A stretch of 8,961 bases of DNA from an uncultured Oscillospiraceae bacterium (GTDB lineage Bacteria; Bacillota; Clostridia; Oscillospirales; Oscillospiraceae), in NCBI GenBank assembly GCA_944385455.1, contig CALWXI010000052.1, forward strand, positions 1 to 8,961, written 5' to 3'. This document shows, piece after piece, positions 5,639 to 8,961 of this stretch (within the stretch, counting starts at the first letter, position 1; each line of letters begins with the position of its first letter). Made by a program: the position numbers and the translations under genes. The notes beneath the pieces were generated by a model. That model was not told the origin of the DNA. It was given only the letters and a program-made list of their open reading frames with translations, and made no database searches.

Positions 5639-6823
5639 ATGGATCGTTTCGTGTTCTACTCCCCCACCCTCTTCGCCTTCGGTGACGGCGAGGAGAAAAA
5701 CACCGGCGCCCTGGTGCGCCGGTTCGGCGGCAGCAAGGTGCTGCTGGTGTACGGCGGCGGCTCCGTCAAGCGCAACGGCGCCTATGACGCCGTCACCGCC
5801 TCCCTGACGGCGTCCGGCATCCCCTGGCTGGAGCTCTCCGGCGTCCAGGCCAACCCCCGCAGCGGCAAGGTATACGAGGGCATCGAGCTCTGCCGCCGGG
5901 AGGGCGTGGACTTCCTGCTGGCGGTGGGCGGCGGCTCCGTCATCGACACCGCCAAGGCCATCGCCTTCGGCGCGCCCTACGACGGGGACTTCTGGGACTT
6001 CTTCACCGGCAAGGCCAAAATCGAGACCACGCTGCCCGTGGGCACCGTGCTGACCATCTCCGCCGCCGGCAGCGAGGGCAGCGACAGCTGCGTCATCACG
6101 CTGGAGGAGGGGAACCTGAAGTGGGGCTGCCCCAAGACCGACGTGATCCGCCCCAAGTTCTCCATCCTGAACCCCCGCTACACCTGCTCCCTGCCCGCCT
6201 ATCAGACCGCCAGCGGCGCGGCGGACATGATCGCCCACATCTGCGAGCGGTACTTCACCAACACCCCCGACGTGAACCTGACGGACCGGCTGTGCCACGC
6301 CCTCCTGAAAACCATCCTGGAGGCCGCCCCCAGGGCCATCGCCGACCCCGATGACTACGCCGCCCGGGCGGACCTCATGTGGGCAGGCATGCTGGCCCAC
6401 AACAACAGCTGCGGCATCGGCCGGGTCCAGGACTGGGCCAGCCACCAGATCGAGCACGAGCTCTCCGCCTTCTACGACTGCGCCCACGGCGCGGGACTGG
6501 CGGTGGTGATGCCCGCGTGGATGGAGTTCGTCATGGACCACGACGTGATGCGCTTTGCCAAATTCGCCGTGGAGGTGTTCGGCTGTGAGATGGACTTCGC
6601 CCATCCCGAGAACACCGCCCGGGCCGGCATCGCCCGGCTGCGGGAGTTCTTCCGCTCCCTGGGCCTGCCCGTGACCCTCTCCGAGATCGGCGCCAGGGAA
6701 GAGGACATCCCCGCCATGGTGGCCCACCGGGCGGAAAAGCCCGCGGGCTTCCCCTACGGCGGCTTCGTCAAGATCGGCCCCGAGGAGATGGAGGCCATTT
6801 TGCGCCTGTGCGCCAAGGCCTGA
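5639..6823 (+). CDS. Iron-containing alcohol dehydrogenase, BdhA/YqhD-like
   Basis: A 394-residue group III alcohol dehydrogenase that reduces aldehydes (or oxidises alcohols) with NAD(P)H in the cytosol. The N-terminal nucleotide-binding half has YGGGSVKRNG (38-47) and GGGSVIDTAK (97-106), both typical of butanol dehydrogenases and YqhD. The metal ligands are Asp196 and His200 (GAADMIAH), His269 and His283 (SHQIEHELSAFYDCAHG). The spacing between the last two, 14 residues, is as in FucO and YqhD. The Gly39-Ser42 loop resembles that of NADPH-using YqhD, so NADPH is plausible. Length is normal. The start ATG at 5639 follows GAAAGAAGGG (5621-5630). Only 39 nt without terminator or promoter separate it from the 2-hydroxyacid dehydrogenase, so it is the last gene of that operon. 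Substrate unknown; butanol is only one possibility. Confidence 0.94.
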   Translation: MDRFVFYSPTLFAFGDGEEKNTGALVRRFGGSKVLLVYGGGSVKRNGAYDAVTASLTASGIPWLELSGVQANPRSGKVYEGIELCRREGVDFLLAVGGGSVIDTAKAIAFGAPYDGDFWDFFTGKAKIETTLPVGTVLTISAAGSEGSDSCVITLEEGNLKWGCPKTDVIRPKFSILNPRYTCSLPAYQTASGAADMIAHICERYFTNTPDVNLTDRLCHALLKTILEAAPRAIADPDDYAARADLMWAGMLAHNNSCGIGRVQDWASHQIEHELSAFYDCAHGAGLAVVMPAWMEFVMDHDVMRFAKFAVEVFGCEMDFAHPENTARAGIARLREFFRSLGLPVTLSEIGAREEDIPAMVAHRAEKPAGFPYGGFVKIGPEEMEAILRLCAKA

Positions 6824-6838
6824 GGTCCGGAACGCAGA

Positions 6839-6874
6839 GACCCGCCGGAGAGCTGGATCGCTCTCCGGCGGGTC
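6839..6874. terminator. Hairpin between convergent alcohol dehydrogenase and AraC genes
   Basis: A perfect 14-bp inverted repeat, GACCCGCCGGAGAG (6839-6852) with its complement (6861-6874), encloses an 8-nt loop. It begins 15 nt after the dehydrogenase stop and lies 12 nt from the regulator's stop. The T tract is weak (CTGCTTTGT on plus, none on minus), so termination may be partial; transcript-end protection is an alternative role. Confidence 0.72.
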
Positions 6875-6886
6875 CTGCTTTGTCTG

Positions 6887-7732
6887 TCAGCGGAATTGTC
6901 CGGGGCGCATGTGGAAGGTGGCCTGAAAGGCCCGGAGGAAGGTGGAGTACTCCCGGAAGCCCGCCTGCTCCGCCGCCTTCATCACCGGCGCCCCCTCCCG
7001 GATCAGCTCTCCCGCCCGCAGCAGCCGCTTCTGGGTGACGTACTGGTGGACGGTGTAGCCGGTGACGGCCTTGAAGCGGTGCATGAGGTAATAGCGGCTG
7101 AGGTAGAACCGCCCCGCCAGGGCGTCCACCGAGAGGTCCGCCCGGAGGTTGGAGGCGATGTAGCGCAGCATCTCCTCCAGCTTGGGGTCCACCCGGTAGC
7201 TGTCCCATTCCTCCTGGGCGGTGCGGGAACGCAGCAGGTCCCAGTTGACGGTGATGAGCAGCTGCTGGCACAGCGTGTCCGCCATCCGCGCCGCCCCGAA
7301 CTCCGGTGAGCGCAGCGCCTGCTCCAGCTGCTGGAAAAGCTGCATGTACACAAGCCGCGCCTCCCCGCCGGTGCGCAGCAGGTGGAAGCCCTGCTGCCCC
7401 GCCGAGCGGAAGCAGGTGTCCAGCGGCTCCCCGGGGTCGCTGCGCTCCGCCAGCCACTGCCGGTCCAGCCACACCACGATCCGCTCATAGGGCTCGGCCG
7501 GGTCGATGACGGGCCGGTGGATCAGGCTCCGGGGCACCAGCAGCAGGTCCCAGGGCCGGAGGAAATACGTCACGCCCTCCACCGCGTAGGTGACCCTGCC
7601 CCCCAGCAGCAAAATCAGCTTGTGGAAGTCGTGATAGTGGAACTCCAGCCGCTGGGCCCGGCTGTCCTTGAGATGGAACAGCCGGAACCCCTCCTCCAGA
7701 TAGCCCCGCCGGTCCGCGCCGCCCTCGCTCAT
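6887..7732 (-). CDS. AraC-family transcriptional regulator with cupin sensor domain
   Basis: A 281-residue regulator. The N-terminal cupin-like domain (about 25-100) contains FHYHDFHKLILLLGG (31-45), the usual effector-binding fold of sugar- and metabolite-sensing AraC proteins. A helical linker (about 120-175) leads to two helix-turn-helix units, about 200-225 (LSVDALAGRFYLSRYYL) and 249-281 (AAEQAGFREYSTFLRAF then MRPGQFR). The frame is open back to 8023, but the start at 7732 is preferred: AGAAAGGGGG (7741-7750) lies 8 nt upstream, a consensus promoter lies just beyond, and 281 residues is typical of the family. The ATG at 7759 overlaps the predicted -10 box. The gene converges on the alcohol dehydrogenase and diverges from thyA. 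Its effector and target are not visible; the dehydrogenase operon or its own promoter are guesses. Confidence 0.92.
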   Translation of the reverse strand: MSEGGADRRGYLEEGFRLFHLKDSRAQRLEFHYHDFHKLILLLGGRVTYAVEGVTYFLRPWDLLLVPRSLIHRPVIDPAEPYERIVVWLDRQWLAERSDPGEPLDTCFRSAGQQGFHLLRTGGEARLVYMQLFQQLEQALRSPEFGAARMADTLCQQLLITVNWDLLRSRTAQEEWDSYRVDPKLEEMLRYIASNLRADLSVDALAGRFYLSRYYLMHRFKAVTGYTVHQYVTQKRLLRAGELIREGAPVMKAAEQAGFREYSTFLRAFQATFHMRPGQFR

Positions 7733-7757
7733 GCCGCCCGCCCCCTTTCTCCCGTCC

Positions 7758-7786
7758 ATCTTACCGCGTTTTTCCCCCCGGCGCAA
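7758..7786 (-). promoter_or_regulatory. Predicted promoter of the AraC-family regulator gene
   Basis: On the minus strand TTGCGC (plus 7781-7786) and TAAGAT (7758-7763) are exactly 17 nt apart. Initiation near 7751 gives a short leader that begins at the AGAAAGGGGG site, which supports the translation start at 7732. Confidence 0.62.
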
Positions 7787-7842
7787 GGCGCGCCCCGGCG
7801 GAAAAAGGCGGGGAGCGTCTTGTTTTTTTCCCGCCGCCTTGC
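7783..7842. repeat. Inverted repeat linking the divergent AraC and thyA promoters
   Basis: GCAAGGCG (7783-7790) and CGCCTTGC (7835-7842) are perfect 8-nt inverted arms, 44 nt apart. The left arm overlaps the -35 box of the regulator; the right arm abuts the thyA -10 box. This is suggestive of an operator or looping site, but eight bases in GC-rich DNA can occur by chance. Confidence 0.35.
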
Positions 7843-7848
7843 TATACT
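7820..7848 (+). promoter_or_regulatory. Predicted sigma-A promoter of thyA-folA
   Basis: TTGTTT (7820-7825) and TATACT (7843-7848) are 17 nt apart, within a T-rich patch of an otherwise GC-rich gap. Initiation near 7855 gives a leader of about 29 nt. Confidence 0.75.
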
Positions 7849-7864
7849 GTGAGGTTGAAAGACC

Positions 7865-7881
7865 ATGGCAAAGGAGGCCAT
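7865..7881 (+). promoter_or_regulatory. thyA ribosome binding site displayed in a hairpin loop
   Basis: ATGGC (7865-7869) and GCCAT (7877-7881) can form a 5-bp stem whose 7-nt loop is exactly AAAGGAG, the Shine-Dalgarno core. The site lies 6-7 nt before the ATG at 7884, which decides that start over upstream in-frame codons. The stem could present or mask the site. Confidence 0.45.
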
Positions 7882-7883
7882 CT

Positions 7884-8714
7884 ATGAGCCACGCCGACAC
7901 GCTGTTCCTGCAGAACTGCCGGGACATCCTGGACAACGGTGTCTGGGACACCGACCAGGCCGTCCGCCCCCGGTGGGACGACGGCGCCCCCGCCCACACC
8001 ATCAAGAAATTCGGCATCGTCAACCGCTACGACCTGCGCCGGGAGTTCCCCATCCTCACCCTGCGCCGGACCTACTGGAAAACCGCCGTGGACGAGCTTT
8101 TGTGGATCTGGCAGAAGAAGTCCAACAATATCCATGACCTGAACGCCCGCATCTGGAACCAGTGGGCCGACGAGACCGGCTCCATCGGCAAGGCCTACGG
8201 CTACCAGCTCTCCGTCAAGCACACCTACCCCGAGGGGGAGATGGACCAGGTGGACCGGGTGCTCTATGATCTCAAGCACAACCCCGCCTCCCGCCGGATC
8301 CTGACGAACCTCTACAACTTCCAGGACCTCCACGAGATGCACCTCTACCCCTGCGCCTACTCCATGACCTTCAACGTCTCCGGGAACGTCCTCAACGCCA
8401 TTTTGAACCAGCGCAGCCAGGACATGCTCACCGCCAACAACTGGAACGTGGTGCAGTACGCCGTACTGGTGCACATGTTCGCCCAGGTCAGCGGCCTGGT
8501 GGCGGGAGAGCTGGTCCACGTCATCGCCGACGCTCACATCTACGACCGCCACGTGCCCATCGTGGAGAAGCTGCTCTCTCAGACCCCCGCCCCGGCCCCC
8601 ACATTCCATATAGACCCCGCCGTCACGGATTTTTACGCCTTCACCCGGGACAGCTTCTCCCTGGAGGGCTACGCCCCCGCACCCTTTGACGGCAAGATCC
8701 CCGTTGCCATTTGA
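7884..8714 (+). CDS. thyA: Thymidylate synthase ThyA
   Basis: This 276-residue cytosolic enzyme methylates dUMP to dTMP using 5,10-methylene-tetrahydrofolate, releasing dihydrofolate. The catalytic nucleophile is Cys157 in HLYPCAYS (153-160). NPASRR (133-138) supplies the two arginines that bind dUMP phosphate across the dimer. RSQD (177-180), Asn188 and H218-I-Y220 correspond to E. coli R166-D169, N177 and H207/Y209. The segment LLWIWQKKSN (72-81) and the Ala after the active-site Cys, where E. coli has His, resemble, from memory, the B. subtilis/phage phi3T ThyA branch rather than the E. coli type. The ATG at 7884 follows AAAGGAGG; the frame is open to 7731 but nothing supports an earlier start. 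folA follows after 12 nt, so the dihydrofolate produced is recycled by the next gene's product. Confidence 0.97.
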   Translation: MSHADTLFLQNCRDILDNGVWDTDQAVRPRWDDGAPAHTIKKFGIVNRYDLRREFPILTLRRTYWKTAVDELLWIWQKKSNNIHDLNARIWNQWADETGSIGKAYGYQLSVKHTYPEGEMDQVDRVLYDLKHNPASRRILTNLYNFQDLHEMHLYPCAYSMTFNVSGNVLNAILNQRSQDMLTANNWNVVQYAVLVHMFAQVSGLVAGELVHVIADAHIYDRHVPIVEKLLSQTPAPAPTFHIDPAVTDFYAFTRDSFSLEGYAPAPFDGKIPVAI

Positions 8715-8726
8715 GGTGAGAATCGT

Positions 8727-8961
8727 ATGAATGCCATCGTGATCGTGGATCAGAACTGGGCCATCGGCCGGGAGGGGGGGCTCCTCTTCTCCCTGCCCGG
8801 CGAGATGAAGCGCTTCCGCGCCCTGACACTGGATGGCACGGTGATCCTGGGCCGCAAGACCCTGGACACCTTCCCCGGCGGCAGGCCCCTGCCCCGGCGG
8901 CGGAACCTGGTGGTGACCCGGAACCCGGAGTTTGCCCGGGAGGGGGCGGAGGTGTTCCCCA
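8727..8961 (+). CDS. folA: Dihydrofolate reductase, 3' end cut by window edge
   Basis: The first 78 residues of an enzyme that reduces dihydrofolate to tetrahydrofolate with NADPH and is the target of trimethoprim. IVDQNWAIGREGGL (6-19) is the Met20-like loop region, LPGEMKRF (23-30) places acidic Glu26 at the catalytic Asp27 position of E. coli, and ILGRKTLDTFP (40-50) and RPLPRRRNLVVTRNP (53-67) are NADPH-binding segments. The usual PW of the active-site loop is replaced by L20-F21, putting Phe where E. coli has Trp22. The family is about 160-170 residues, so half is missing beyond the right edge. GAGGTGAGA (8713-8721), which overlaps the thyA stop codon, is the ribosome binding site for the ATG at 8727; thyA and folA are co-transcribed. 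Confidence 0.95.
   Translation, partial: MNAIVIVDQNWAIGREGGLLFSLPGEMKRFRALTLDGTVILGRKTLDTFPGGRPLPRRRNLVVTRNPEFAREGAEVFP

Noticed and set aside
5636..6727. A 363-codon minus-strand frame opposite the iron alcohol dehydrogenase.
   Set aside because: Low-complexity Gly/Val/Ala/His composition; the plus-strand frame has all metal ligands and cofactor motifs.
7733..8023. N-terminal extension of the AraC regulator to 378 residues.
   Set aside because: It would run through thyA on the other strand and through both promoters; the start at 7732 has a ribosome site, a promoter and family-like length.
7865..8137. An upstream ATG giving a 90-codon frame overlapping the start of thyA.
   Set aside because: There is no Shine-Dalgarno site before it, the AAAGGAGG lies downstream of it, and the product is Pro/Arg-rich shadow sequence. 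At most it could affect thyA initiation.

Overview
The window is GC-rich bacterial chromosome. Codon third positions are mostly G or C, Shine-Dalgarno sites are strong (AAAGGAGG type), and intergenic gaps are short and AT-richer. The gene families (a COG2509-type flavoprotein, a butanol-dehydrogenase-like iron alcohol dehydrogenase, a membrane-anchored HtrA, a thyA-folA pair) fit a high-GC member of the Clostridia, most likely an Oscillospiraceae-type gut anaerobe. That assignment is inference from style and families, not a database match.

Layout. Positions 1-819 (minus) hold the first 273 codons of the ATPase YchF, which runs off the left edge. Diverging from it, a 34-residue single-pass membrane protein gene (1060-1164, plus) has its own promoter and is followed by two strong hairpins. 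Next comes a complete membrane-anchored HtrA/DegP-like serine protease (1357-2745, minus) with two candidate promoters. From 3021 to 6823 (plus) a three-gene operon encodes an uncharacterised FAD-dependent dehydrogenase (TTG start), a D-2-hydroxyacid dehydrogenase overlapping it by ATGA, and an iron-dependent alcohol dehydrogenase. It ends at a hairpin shared with a convergent AraC-family regulator (6887-7732, minus). The regulator's promoter diverges from the promoter of thyA (7884-8714, plus), which is followed after 12 nt by folA (dihydrofolate reductase, from 8727), cut by the right edge.

How the genes fit together. thyA and folA form the classical dTMP/folate pair: ThyA oxidises methylene-tetrahydrofolate to dihydrofolate and FolA reduces it back. 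The middle operon looks like a redox module combining a flavoprotein, a 2-oxoacid reductase probably using NADP(H), and an aldehyde/alcohol dehydrogenase; its physiological substrate is not visible. HtrA is envelope protein quality control, and YchF is a ribosome-associated ATPase linked to stress. The AraC protein may control its own gene or a neighbour, but no target can be proved from sequence.

Most of the window is ordinary core genome. I see no CRISPR array, tRNA, rRNA, insertion sequence, prophage gene or known riboswitch, and no convincing undescribed multi-gene system. The items most worth a second look are the 34-residue membrane protein gene with its SD-sequestering palindrome, the unexplained flavoprotein operon, the aromatic C-terminal tail of HtrA, the inverted repeat between the regulator and thyA, and the Trp-to-Phe change in the DHFR active-site loop.
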